Shown: positions 44,294 through 51,633 of the stretch, piece by piece
Layout: each line of letters starts with the position of its first letter
Position numbering within the stretch: the first letter of the stretch is position 1
NCBI RefSeq assembly: GCF_018614195.1
Contig: NZ_JAGGOT010000075.1
Location: 1-64,000, forward strand
DNA from: Streptomyces sp. ISL-43
GTDB taxonomy: Bacteria > Actinomycetota > Actinomycetes > Streptomycetales > Streptomycetaceae
Direction: 5' to 3'
Length of the DNA: 64,000 nucleotides
Position numbers and translations under genes: made by a program
Notes under the pieces: model-generated
Told to the model about the DNA's origin: nothing
The model's input: only the letters and a program-made list of their open reading frames with translations
Databases searched by the model: none

Positions 44294-45562
44294 ATGTCAG
44301 ACGCCACGTCGCAGGCCACGTCGGACGCCACGGAACGCACGGCGGACCTGCTCGATGCCATCGGGCGCGAGGAGCTGCTGGCCCAGATCGACGAGAGCAG
44401 GCCGCGGATCTGGCGCGGCCTCGCGACCTCGCCCGCGCTGTTCGGCTGGGACGACCTCAACAACCTGCTGTCCCGCCATCCGTTGGAGCCCTCCCGCCTG
44501 ACACTGGCCAAGGACCGCGGGACCATCCCGCACGAGACCTACACCACCCAGCGGGCCAGTTCCCAGAACCTCAGGAACGTCGTGCCCGAGGCGCTCCACG
44601 AGCAGCTCGCCGGGGGCGCCACCCTCGTGCTGAACTCGGTCGACGAACTGCACGAGGACACCGAGCGCACGGCCGCCGACCTGGAGCGCATGCTGCACTC
44701 GACCGTACTGACCAACCTGTACGGGAGCTGGACCGAAACCCAGGGCTTCGGGCTGCACTTCGACGACCAGGAGGTCATCGTCGTCCAGCTGTCGGGGCGC
44801 AAGCGGTGGCGCTACTACCCTCCGACGCGCACCGCCGCGCTGCTGCACGACGTGGTGCGCCCGCCGCGTCCCACCAGTGAGCCCTACGCCGACGTCGTGC
44901 TGGAGGAGGGCGACGTACTGTACCTCCCCCGCGGCTGGTGGCACGGCGCGTCGGCGAGCGAGGGCACTCCTTCGCTGCACCTGACGTACTCCGTCATCCC
45001 CACGACCGGCGTCGACTTCTTCCGGTGGTTCATCCGCTCGCTGCCCGCCGAGGAGTGCTTCCGGGTCGACCTGCCGCTGCGCGGCACGGCGGCGGACAAG
45101 GACGCCCACGTGCGGCGGATGAAGGACGTCCTGTCGGAGATGCTCGCCCGGCCCGGCCTCACGGACCGCTTCCTCGACTCGCTCGCCTCGCGCGACAACC
45201 GCCGGATCTACACCAACCTGCCCGCCGCGGTCACCGCGCCGCCGGCCTCCGCCCCGGCCGTCCCGGCCGCCGAGCCCGTCGGGCTGCCCGCCGCGGTGCG
45301 GCTTTCGTACGCGCGGGGCCGGATCGTCGAGGGCGGCACCGACGAGCGGCCGGTGTTCACCGCGGCCGGATACCGGTGGGAGGTCGGCAAGGCCCGCCGT
45401 GTCGCCCTGGAGACCTTGTGGGACGGGGCTTGGCACACCGTGGAGGAGGTCCGCGAGGCCGTTTCGGAGGAGTCCTGGCCGCGCGTCGAACTCTTCCTCG
45501 CGGACCTGCTCCACCGGGGCCTGGTCACCGGTACGTCCCGCCAGGCGCCCGCCGCGCACTGA
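44294..45562 (+). CDS. JmjC/cupin-4 2-oxoglutarate oxygenase with C-terminal winged helix
   Basis: A 422-residue protein. Residues 90-230 form a JmjC-type cupin with an Fe(II) triad His155-x-Asp157 (GLHFDDQE) and His217 (RGWWHGAS). VVQLSGRKRWRYYPP and VLYLPRGWWH are typical of ROX/YcfD-type hydroxylases. Residues 300-420 resemble the dimerisation/winged-helix end of ribosomal-oxygenase proteins. Family members hydroxylate protein side chains. In this operon it may hydroxylate the precursor, for example Asn, Asp or Lys in the repeats. AAGGAGA precedes ATG 44294. It is the last gene before the shared terminator. Confidence 0.86.
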   Translation: MSDATSQATSDATERTADLLDAIGREELLAQIDESRPRIWRGLATSPALFGWDDLNNLLSRHPLEPSRLTLAKDRGTIPHETYTTQRASSQNLRNVVPEALHEQLAGGATLVLNSVDELHEDTERTAADLERMLHSTVLTNLYGSWTETQGFGLHFDDQEVIVVQLSGRKRWRYYPPTRTAALLHDVVRPPRPTSEPYADVVLEEGDVLYLPRGWWHGASASEGTPSLHLTYSVIPTTGVDFFRWFIRSLPAEECFRVDLPLRGTAADKDAHVRRMKDVLSEMLARPGLTDRFLDSLASRDNRRIYTNLPAAVTAPPASAPAVPAAEPVGLPAAVRLSYARGRIVEGGTDERPVFTAAGYRWEVGKARRVALETLWDGAWHTVEEVREAVSEESWPRVELFLADLLHRGLVTGTSRQAPAAH

Positions 45563-45606
45563 CGGACGGCCCCGGACCACCCGGCCCCGCCGGTCCCCCG
45601 AACGAG

Positions 45607-45644
45607 TCGCAGGCCGTGCCGGATCGATCCGGCACGGCCTGCGA
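45607..45644. terminator. 38-bp perfect palindrome between convergent operons
   Basis: TCGCAGGCCGTGCCGGATC followed by its exact reverse complement lies midway between the JmjC gene (+) and tfuA (-). It would stop transcription from both sides. The block ACGAGTCnnAGGCCGTGCCGGAT recurs at the right end of the window (63977-63999). Confidence 0.85.
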
Positions 45645-45653
45645 ACCCGGCTC

Positions 45654-46985
45654 TCACCGTGCGGCGGCGTTCCCGCGTTCTCGGCCGCGCCGGACGTCGA
45701 AGGCGAAGAACCTCTTGACCGCCCCGCCCAGTCCGTCCAGGCCGGAGAAGCCGCGTCGGGCCATTTCGACATCCGGTGACGTGCCCCGCCGTTGCCAATG
45801 GCGCAGGAAGAGCTTCGCGCACATCGCCGGCGGCGGGACCACGAGCCTGGGCCGGGTCTCCTCCGCGGCCTCGTCCGCGCGGGCGACGACGTCGCACCAC
45901 CCGTCCCAGCGCTCGGATTCCCGCAGCCGGGCCAGGACCGCCGGCCGCCAGTCGACCGACTGCCATACCGGCCACACACGCACCATGAGGACCCGGATCC
46001 GGTCGGCGGCGGTGAGCTGCTCCAGCTCCGGCTCCGTGAACCAGCGGGCGAAGGCGTCCGGCAGCGGCGAGCGGTCGTCGAGCCCGAGCTTGGCCTGCGC
46101 GTACGCCTCGATCGTCATGCCCCTGGCGCCGGCGAGGTCTTCCAGCAGCCCGGTCAGCACGTCCTCGTGCAGCGCGGGGTAGTCCTCGTCGAACAGCCGC
46201 GCCGCGTCCAGGACGTCGAGGTCCGACATCCACTGGCCGGGAGAGTACTCGCGCCGGGTCCGGCGGACCAGGGACTGGGTGCGGCTGATCCCGGTGAAGG
46301 GCACACCGCTCGTGCCGGAACCGGGCGCCACGGCGCCGCGGCTCGCGACCGCACCGAGCGCCGACATGGCGTCGAGCCGCTTGATGTCCCAGACGCCCGA
46401 GCCGATCATCTCCTCCAACGTCCGCAGGGCGTCGTGGTCTTGATCGTCCAGCGCCCGCTCGATGTCCTTCCAGCCCCGGTGGGTGAAGGGCAGAGCCGCG
46501 GCCGCCGCCACGATCCGCTGCCCGGCCTCCGCCGGAACGAGCTCCGTCTCGGCTCCTTCCTTGCAGCCGTAGCGGAGGTTCACCAGCGCCACGGTCTGCG
46601 CCGGGTACCCCATCTCGGCCGGACCGTGCAGAACGCCCACCTCGTCGTCCCCGTCGATCTCGCCCGAGGCGTACATCTCGTAGACGGCGCCGAGGCCCCG
46701 CATGCCGCACGGGACCAGTTCCGCGGCGCGCAGCGCGCCCATGCTCGCGGCGCCGACGACGTCCGCGCCTTCGGTGAGCACCTGGAGGATCTCCTTGTGG
46801 CCGACGGACCGACGTTCCCGGAAGTATCCGTCGATGACGACGACGACGTCTCCCGGACTCCATCGCTCCGCCAGCAGATCGCCCCGGCCCGCGGGCGGGC
46901 GTACTTCCGCCTCGGGGAGCACGGCGCGGACATCGGCCGCGGATATCGTCGGGCCCGCGTAGACAACGACCCTGGACTCGCTCAC
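45654..46985 (-). CDS. tfuA: TfuA-family YcaO partner protein
   Basis: A 443-residue protein. The N-terminal 210 residues match TfuA: VVVYAGPTISAADVRAVLPEAEVRPPAGRGDLL, VVVIDGYFRERRSVGHKEILQVLTEGADVVGAASMGALRAAEL, YEMYASGEIDGDDEVGVLHGP. TfuA proteins work with YcaO enzymes in peptide thioamidation and are thought to help deliver sulfur. The C-terminal half is a longer helical region than the minimal TfuA and may hold a second recognition domain. Its GTG overlaps the ycaO stop by one base. Confidence 0.88.
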   Translation of the reverse strand: MSESRVVVYAGPTISAADVRAVLPEAEVRPPAGRGDLLAERWSPGDVVVVIDGYFRERRSVGHKEILQVLTEGADVVGAASMGALRAAELVPCGMRGLGAVYEMYASGEIDGDDEVGVLHGPAEMGYPAQTVALVNLRYGCKEGAETELVPAEAGQRIVAAAAALPFTHRGWKDIERALDDQDHDALRTLEEMIGSGVWDIKRLDAMSALGAVASRGAVAPGSGTSGVPFTGISRTQSLVRRTRREYSPGQWMSDLDVLDAARLFDEDYPALHEDVLTGLLEDLAGARGMTIEAYAQAKLGLDDRSPLPDAFARWFTEPELEQLTAADRIRVLMVRVWPVWQSVDWRPAVLARLRESERWDGWCDVVARADEAAEETRPRLVVPPPAMCAKLFLRHWQRRGTSPDVEMARRGFSGLDGLGGAVKRFFAFDVRRGRERGNAAAR

Positions 46986-48160
46986 TACAGCACCTCCGGA
47001 CACACGCGACTCCCCGGCGCCACGACCTTGACGACCGGTACCCCGATCTCCTCCCGCGTCAGGTCGACGACGAGGGGCGGGTTGGAAAAGGCGGCGGCCG
47101 CCTGGCGGACCACGTACTCGAGATCGCCGAGCAGGCTGTCGTGCCGGGCGGGCTCCGCGACCAGGTCCCTGATGTCGGCTCCCGAGCCGGACGGCGCGCT
47201 CCCCAGCCGGCCGACGTCCACGGGGCCGAAGTCGTCCCGGAGGTCGTCCCTCGCCCCCGATATGTACGCGAGCCTGGCCTGAGCCGCTTCGGAGACGGCG
47301 CGGGTGAGTGCGATGTCGGGGCTGAGATGACATCCGAACCCGAACATCGGAGCCGGGTACTCATGGCTGGCGACCCAGGCCAGGAAGCACGGCAGACCGG
47401 TGGGTGACGGCACGAAGCGGACCTCGAGGGTGACGTCCGCCCGCTCGATCAGGGCGCACAGCTCCGCGGCCTCCGGCGACCCCGAGGTCCGCGGGTCGAC
47501 GCGTACGCCCATCTCTCCGCCCGCGGCGACCGCCGCGGTCATGGCGTCCCGCTCGATGACTTCGCAGAGCGCGTGGAGCGCGGCTTCCACCCGGGTGTTC
47601 CCGCTGGCCAGACCGTTCGTCGACTCGAAGAACACCGGCGGGTTCCAGTCGGTGTGCTCCTCCAGCGTCAGCCGGACGACGTTCACGGGGACGTACGTCC
47701 GCGCGCCGTCGGCCAGCGACCTGGCCGCCACCCAGTCCAACGGCAGCCTGTCGTGCAGCAGGCTCGGTACGCAGGGCGCCAGGGCGGAGACCTCGTAGCC
47801 CAGTTCCACGCCGATGTCGCGGGGAGCGGCCGTCAGGGCGGGCGGCGCCGGTTGTTCCACGTGCCAGGTCTCCACCGACTCCATCACCGCCGACAGCTTC
47901 GCCAGTTCGGCCGTCATCCCCTTGCCCTGGGAGACGGCTAGTGTCCTGGACAACGGCCGGATGGCCTGGAAGGTCGGGATGCCGATGCTGTCGAGCCGGG
48001 TGATGTCGGCGACCCGGGTGACGCCGACCTTGGCCGCCGCGCGGGTCGCCATCTCCCATGTCTCCGAAGGCGGTTGGGCCCTGTTCGTCCCCGGCAGGCA
48101 GAGCACGGAGCGATCTTGCCGAGAGGCGAGCCAGGACAGGGGCGAGTCTTCGTTCCGCAC
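46985..48160 (-). CDS. ycaO: YcaO-family ATP-dependent cyclodehydratase/thioamidase
   Basis: A 391-residue stand-alone YcaO. ATP/Mg-site blocks are SQGKGMTAELAKLSAVMESVE (SGxG...E..E), ALCEVIERDAMTAA (ExxERD), and GCHLSPDIALTRAVSEAAQARLAYISGARDD. It phosphorylates a backbone amide oxygen and allows attack by a side chain (azoline) or sulfide (thioamide). The C-terminus lacks the PxPxP tail of azoline synthases, and the neighbour is TfuA, both of which favour thioamidation. GTG 48160 with CAGGGAG upstream. Its operon starts with an ABC exporter. Confidence 0.9.
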   Translation of the reverse strand: MRNEDSPLSWLASRQDRSVLCLPGTNRAQPPSETWEMATRAAAKVGVTRVADITRLDSIGIPTFQAIRPLSRTLAVSQGKGMTAELAKLSAVMESVETWHVEQPAPPALTAAPRDIGVELGYEVSALAPCVPSLLHDRLPLDWVAARSLADGARTYVPVNVVRLTLEEHTDWNPPVFFESTNGLASGNTRVEAALHALCEVIERDAMTAAVAAGGEMGVRVDPRTSGSPEAAELCALIERADVTLEVRFVPSPTGLPCFLAWVASHEYPAPMFGFGCHLSPDIALTRAVSEAAQARLAYISGARDDLRDDFGPVDVGRLGSAPSGSGADIRDLVAEPARHDSLLGDLEYVVRQAAAAFSNPPLVVDLTREEIGVPVVKVVAPGSRVCPEVL

Positions 48161-48180
48161 TGTGAGGGACTCCCTGCGGG

Positions 48181-48990
48181 TCAGAGGTTCCGGGTACGCC
48201 GCAACAGCGCGCGGCCCGCGACGAAGTTGGCGACGAGGGCGACGGCGGCCAGCACCGCCAGGGAGGGCCACGCCTTCTCCAGGCCGAAGATCGCGGCGTC
48301 GCGCATCCCGGTGACCGCGTACGACACCGGGTTCACCGTCGAGATCCACTGCAGCACGGTGGGGAGCTGCTGCGCCGTCGACAGGGACGGCGCGGCGAAG
48401 ACGAGGACGGGCACCGACACGCTGGTGAGCACCATGAAGGTGCGGTAGTCGGTGATGAGGACCGCCGCGGCGAGGTAGATCCCGTTGAACGCGACGGACG
48501 AGAGCACCAGCGCCAGCAGCAGCCAGATCCAGTGGGCCGCTTGGAACGGGTAGTCGAAGATGAGCGCGGCGACGACCAGGGCCAGCAGACTCTGGGCCAG
48601 TACGAGGGTGACTCCGGCCAGCAGCTTGCCGGCCAGGAAGCGCGATCGGCGCAGCGGCCAGCTCCACAGCTGGGTCGAGACGCCGCTCATCTCCTCCTGG
48701 AACATCGCCATGCCCGTCGTCCCCGACGCGCTGACGACCGACATCGCCAGCACCATGGGGAGGAGGAAGACCGAGAACGGAAGCGTTTCGCCCCGGTAGG
48801 TGATGTCGCCGACGACGTTGCCGAGCGAGGTGTTCACCAGCAACAGGTAGACGAGCATGGGCGTCAGGCCGAGGATGAGGTTGACCCTGTTGCGGGCGAG
48901 GAGCGCGTACTCGCGGTAGAAGACGGCGGTGAAGTCGGCCGGTTTCCCCGTCGCGACGGGTGCGGTGGTCTTGAATCCCAGGTCGGCCAC
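48181..48990 (-). CDS. ABC-2 type transporter permease
   Basis: A 269-residue membrane protein with six helices of the ABC-2/DrrB type (YALLARNRVNLILGLTPMLVYLLLV; PVSYAVTGMRDAAIFGLEKAWPSLAVL near the end). It starts at GTG 48990, four bases after the ATPase stop, and is followed by ycaO. With the ATPase it forms a drug/peptide-type exporter, the likely route out for the YcaO-modified product or a source of self-resistance. Confidence 0.88.
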   Translation of the reverse strand: MADLGFKTTAPVATGKPADFTAVFYREYALLARNRVNLILGLTPMLVYLLLVNTSLGNVVGDITYRGETLPFSVFLLPMVLAMSVVSASGTTGMAMFQEEMSGVSTQLWSWPLRRSRFLAGKLLAGVTLVLAQSLLALVVAALIFDYPFQAAHWIWLLLALVLSSVAFNGIYLAAAVLITDYRTFMVLTSVSVPVLVFAAPSLSTAQQLPTVLQWISTVNPVSYAVTGMRDAAIFGLEKAWPSLAVLAAVALVANFVAGRALLRRTRNL

Positions 48991-48994
48991 GGGG

Positions 48995-49936
48995 TCAGCC
49001 CTCGTTCCCGGTCATGCGCAGGAAGACCTGCTCCAGCGAGTCGGTGACGGTGGAGATTCCCGAGATCGCGACGCCGGAGTCGTGGCAGTGCCTGGACAGT
49101 TGTGGCAGCACGTCTCGGACTTGCGCGTTCTCGATGCGCACCTCGGTGTCCTGGGCGGTCGCGGTCAGTCCGGCCGCGGCGGCCCACTCCTTGACGACCT
49201 TGGCCGCGACCGCGTCGTCCACGGTCACCATCAGGTGCGCGCCGCCGAACTCCCTTACGAGCTCGCTCGGCTGGGCGAAGCGGACCACCTTGCCCTTGTT
49301 GATGACCAGGACGCGCTGCGCGTTGCGCTCCAGCTCTTCGATGATGTGGCTGGTCCAGATCACGGTCATGCCGTTCTCCTCGCGGAGCCAACGTACGAAC
49401 CGTTCGATCTGGTGCCGGCCGGCCACGTCCAGCCCGGCCGAGGGCTCGTCGAGGATCAGGAGTTCGGGGATGGTCAGGAGCGCCCGTACGAGCTGCAGGC
49501 GCTGACGCTGTCCCCCGGACAGCTGGAAGACGAGCTGCGACAGGTGGTCCTTCAGGCCGAGGTACTCGGCCACCTCCAGCGCCCAGGGCCGGGTGGTGCG
49601 CCATGACAGGCCCCTGAATCGCGTGGCGATGAGCAGGTTGTCCAGGGCCGACAGCATCTCGTCGTAGGGGGCGGACTGGTGCATCGCACCGATGCCGCTC
49701 TTGGCGGCGACCGGGTCGCGGGCCGGGTCCACGCCGAACACCCGGATGTTCCCGGTGGTGGGAGGGGTGACGCCGCAGATCATCTTCATCAGGGTCGTCT
49801 TGCCGGCACCGTTGGGTCCCAGCAGCCCGATGGTCTCGCCTTTGGCGATGTCGAATGAGATCCGATCGACGGCCGGCGTCTCTTTCCCGCGGTAACGCTT
49901 GGTCAGCTCTTCGGCGTTCACCACACCATTCGCCAC
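48995..49936 (-). CDS. ABC transporter ATP-binding protein (DrrA-like)
   Basis: A 313-residue ATPase with Walker A LLGPNGAGKTTLMKM, Q-loop AMHQSAPYDEM, signature LSGGQRQRLQLVRALL, Walker B LLILDEPSAGLD and the switch His in IWTSHIIEE. The C-terminal 80 residues form the DrrA-type extra domain. It is first in the ABC-YcaO-TfuA operon. Its promoter lies in the 169-bp divergent region shared with the ATP-grasp gene. Confidence 0.93.
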   Translation of the reverse strand: MANGVVNAEELTKRYRGKETPAVDRISFDIAKGETIGLLGPNGAGKTTLMKMICGVTPPTTGNIRVFGVDPARDPVAAKSGIGAMHQSAPYDEMLSALDNLLIATRFRGLSWRTTRPWALEVAEYLGLKDHLSQLVFQLSGGQRQRLQLVRALLTIPELLILDEPSAGLDVAGRHQIERFVRWLREENGMTVIWTSHIIEELERNAQRVLVINKGKVVRFAQPSELVREFGGAHLMVTVDDAVAAKVVKEWAAAAGLTATAQDTEVRIENAQVRDVLPQLSRHCHDSGVAISGISTVTDSLEQVFLRMTGNEG

Positions 49937-50105
49937 GGTCCGCCCTCCACAATGTGATTGATGTTTCTTCAGGATTGCCGATCGAGTAGCTGGGGCTGGA
50001 GGTTACGCCTATCGACCGGTGCGGAAGCGGCTGTTGCCCAAGCTGCCTTGGAACTGCCTCTGTTCTGCCGCCTCGACCACCGTCCCGTTGGCTAGCATTC
50101 GCAGC

Positions 50106-51089
50106 ATGAGCCGTTCAGGACATACCGAAGACCGTGACGGAAAAGCCGTCGTGGTTCTTGTGAATTGCGCGGGCGGCCGTGAATTGGAGGTCGTTCGCGA
50201 CGCATTGACGGGACCGCTGGAAACACCGACGATATTGATCCGGCAGGACGAACTCTCCTCGACGCCCCTGGCGCTCGACGTGGACACCGGCCTGTTGGAC
50301 GTCGCCGGGCGCCGGGTCAGGCCGGCCGTCGTCTGGGTGCGCCACGCGTCGGCTTGCGCGCTGCTGGCGCAGGCTCGGCCGGCGGGCTCGATGACACCGT
50401 TGCAGGCGCAGTCGTGGTCCGGGTTCCTCGGGCAGGTGGCATCTGCGGCGACCGCCGCTCTGCCCGGCGGCACGGTCGTCGGACCGGGCCAGCTGGTGGA
50501 GGCTCACCGGCTGGGCGTGAAGACGCCGCGGACGGTCGTCACCAACGACGTCCGGGCGGGTGCGCGCGACGTGGGAGCGCGGACCCTCGTGGTCAAGACG
50601 CCGGATTTCCGGCTGTTCGAGCCGGATCGGGGGAAGTGGAAGGCGTGCCTGCCCTCGGTCGTGGGCTGTGAGGCGGTGGCAGGGGACCCCGGAGCGGCCA
50701 CCGCGGCGGCCGATGGGCGGCCGGTCGTCGTCCAGGAGTACGTGGCTCACACCCGTGAGCTGCGCGTCTACCACCTCGACGGCGGGATCTGCGCCTTCGA
50801 GGTCCGCAAGCCCGAACCGTCGAGCCTGATGACGGATCCCGAGAGTGTCGCGGTGAAACGCGTCGACTGCCCGCAGCCCGCGGCGGACGCGGTGCGCACC
50901 CTGTGCGCCGCGTGGAACCTGCGCTACGGGGCGTTCGACCTGCTCGTGTCCGACACCGGGGAACCGGTGTTCCTGGAGGCCAACCCGGACGGCGACTGGC
51001 TCTGGTTCGAACGCAAGGCGCGCTGGCACGGCGTCTCGTTCATGGCCGCCGTCATGGTCCGTGAGTTGTTCGTACGGAGTACGTCGTGA
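50106..51089 (+). CDS. ATP-grasp enzyme (RimK-like)
   Basis: A 327-residue protein with the ATP-grasp layout: VVKTPDFRLFEP (nucleotide-binding Lys), VVVQEYVAHTRELRVYHLDGG (E-x-V hinge) and the metal-binding FDLLVSDTGEPVFLEANPDGDW (D...E-x-N). The family joins a carboxylate to an amine or hydroxyl. Related enzymes make ester or amide rings in graspetides, while others ligate amino acids to peptides. Start ATG 50106; a longer frame has no similarity. The next gene, a LuxR-type protein, begins 13 bp after the stop. Confidence 0.83.
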   Translation: MSRSGHTEDRDGKAVVVLVNCAGGRELEVVRDALTGPLETPTILIRQDELSSTPLALDVDTGLLDVAGRRVRPAVVWVRHASACALLAQARPAGSMTPLQAQSWSGFLGQVASAATAALPGGTVVGPGQLVEAHRLGVKTPRTVVTNDVRAGARDVGARTLVVKTPDFRLFEPDRGKWKACLPSVVGCEAVAGDPGAATAAADGRPVVVQEYVAHTRELRVYHLDGGICAFEVRKPEPSSLMTDPESVAVKRVDCPQPAADAVRTLCAAWNLRYGAFDLLVSDTGEPVFLEANPDGDWLWFERKARWHGVSFMAAVMVRELFVRSTS

Positions 51090-51102
51090 GGAGATCGCGC
51101 TG

Positions 51103-51552
51103 ATGACGGCGATACGGGGTGCTGAGATCTCCACCCGGGGCCTGGTGCTCGTGGCCATGGTGGCGCGGGGTCACACGACCGACCGCGTGGCCCGCGCGCT
51201 GCGCCTGAGCAGACACACGGTGGGCGAGGAGATCAGCGGTCTCCTCGACCGGTTCAACTGCAGGAACAGGGCAGAGCTGGTGGCCTACTGCTACGTCAAC
51301 CGGATCTTGCCGATCGGTATCTGGCCGCCGCCGTGCGGCCCCGTGAAAGGGGTGGATGACGTGTTCGACCCTCTGACCAGTCTGCGCGAAGCGGGACTTC
51401 CGGTCGACCAGCTGAGCGCCGCGCAGCGCGACGTGCTGGCGCACCTGACCGAGGAGGAGACCGCGGTCGTCGTATCGGTCCAACACCGGTTGGTCCAGGC
51501 GGATGCCGGGTCCGATGCCGAGGTGTGGGCCCACGACCTCAAGCTGCTCTGA
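51103..51552 (+). CDS. LuxR-type HTH protein fused to a sactipeptide-leader-like domain
   Basis: A 149-residue protein. Residues 8-65 form a LuxR/GerE-type HTH (STRGLVLVAMVARGHTTDRVARALRLSRHTVGEEISGLLDRF), then a hinge ILPIGIWPPPCG. Residues 87-149 resemble the leader of the precursor gene at 62611: FDPLTSLREAGLPV...LTEEETAVVVSVQHRL against FNALESLRAAGVIG...LTAEETKVLISTKTRL. In-frame GTGs at 51343 and 51361 could also start this part as a separate peptide. It may sense the precursor or its maturation enzymes. No Cys follows the leader-like part, so it is not itself a sactipeptide precursor. Confidence 0.72.
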   Translation: MTAIRGAEISTRGLVLVAMVARGHTTDRVARALRLSRHTVGEEISGLLDRFNCRNRAELVAYCYVNRILPIGIWPPPCGPVKGVDDVFDPLTSLREAGLPVDQLSAAQRDVLAHLTEEETAVVVSVQHRLVQADAGSDAEVWAHDLKLL

Positions 51553-51590
51553 TCCCTGCTGCTCTGATCCCTGCTGCTCTGATCCCTGCC
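51546..51590 (+). repeat. 15-bp tandem repeat over a stop codon
   Basis: GCTCTGATCCCTGCT is repeated three times (the last with one change). The stop TGA (51550-51552) is in the first copy, so the repeat forms the 3' untranslated gap before the cyclase gene. Confidence 0.8.
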
Positions 51591-51633
51591 GGCCGCCCGC
51601 TGGACGGCAGATGCCCTTGGAGGAGGACCACGT

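Noticed and set aside
49937..50105. Possible longer start of the ATP-grasp gene at 50019
   Set aside because: The added 29 residues show no similarity to the family and cover the promoter region.
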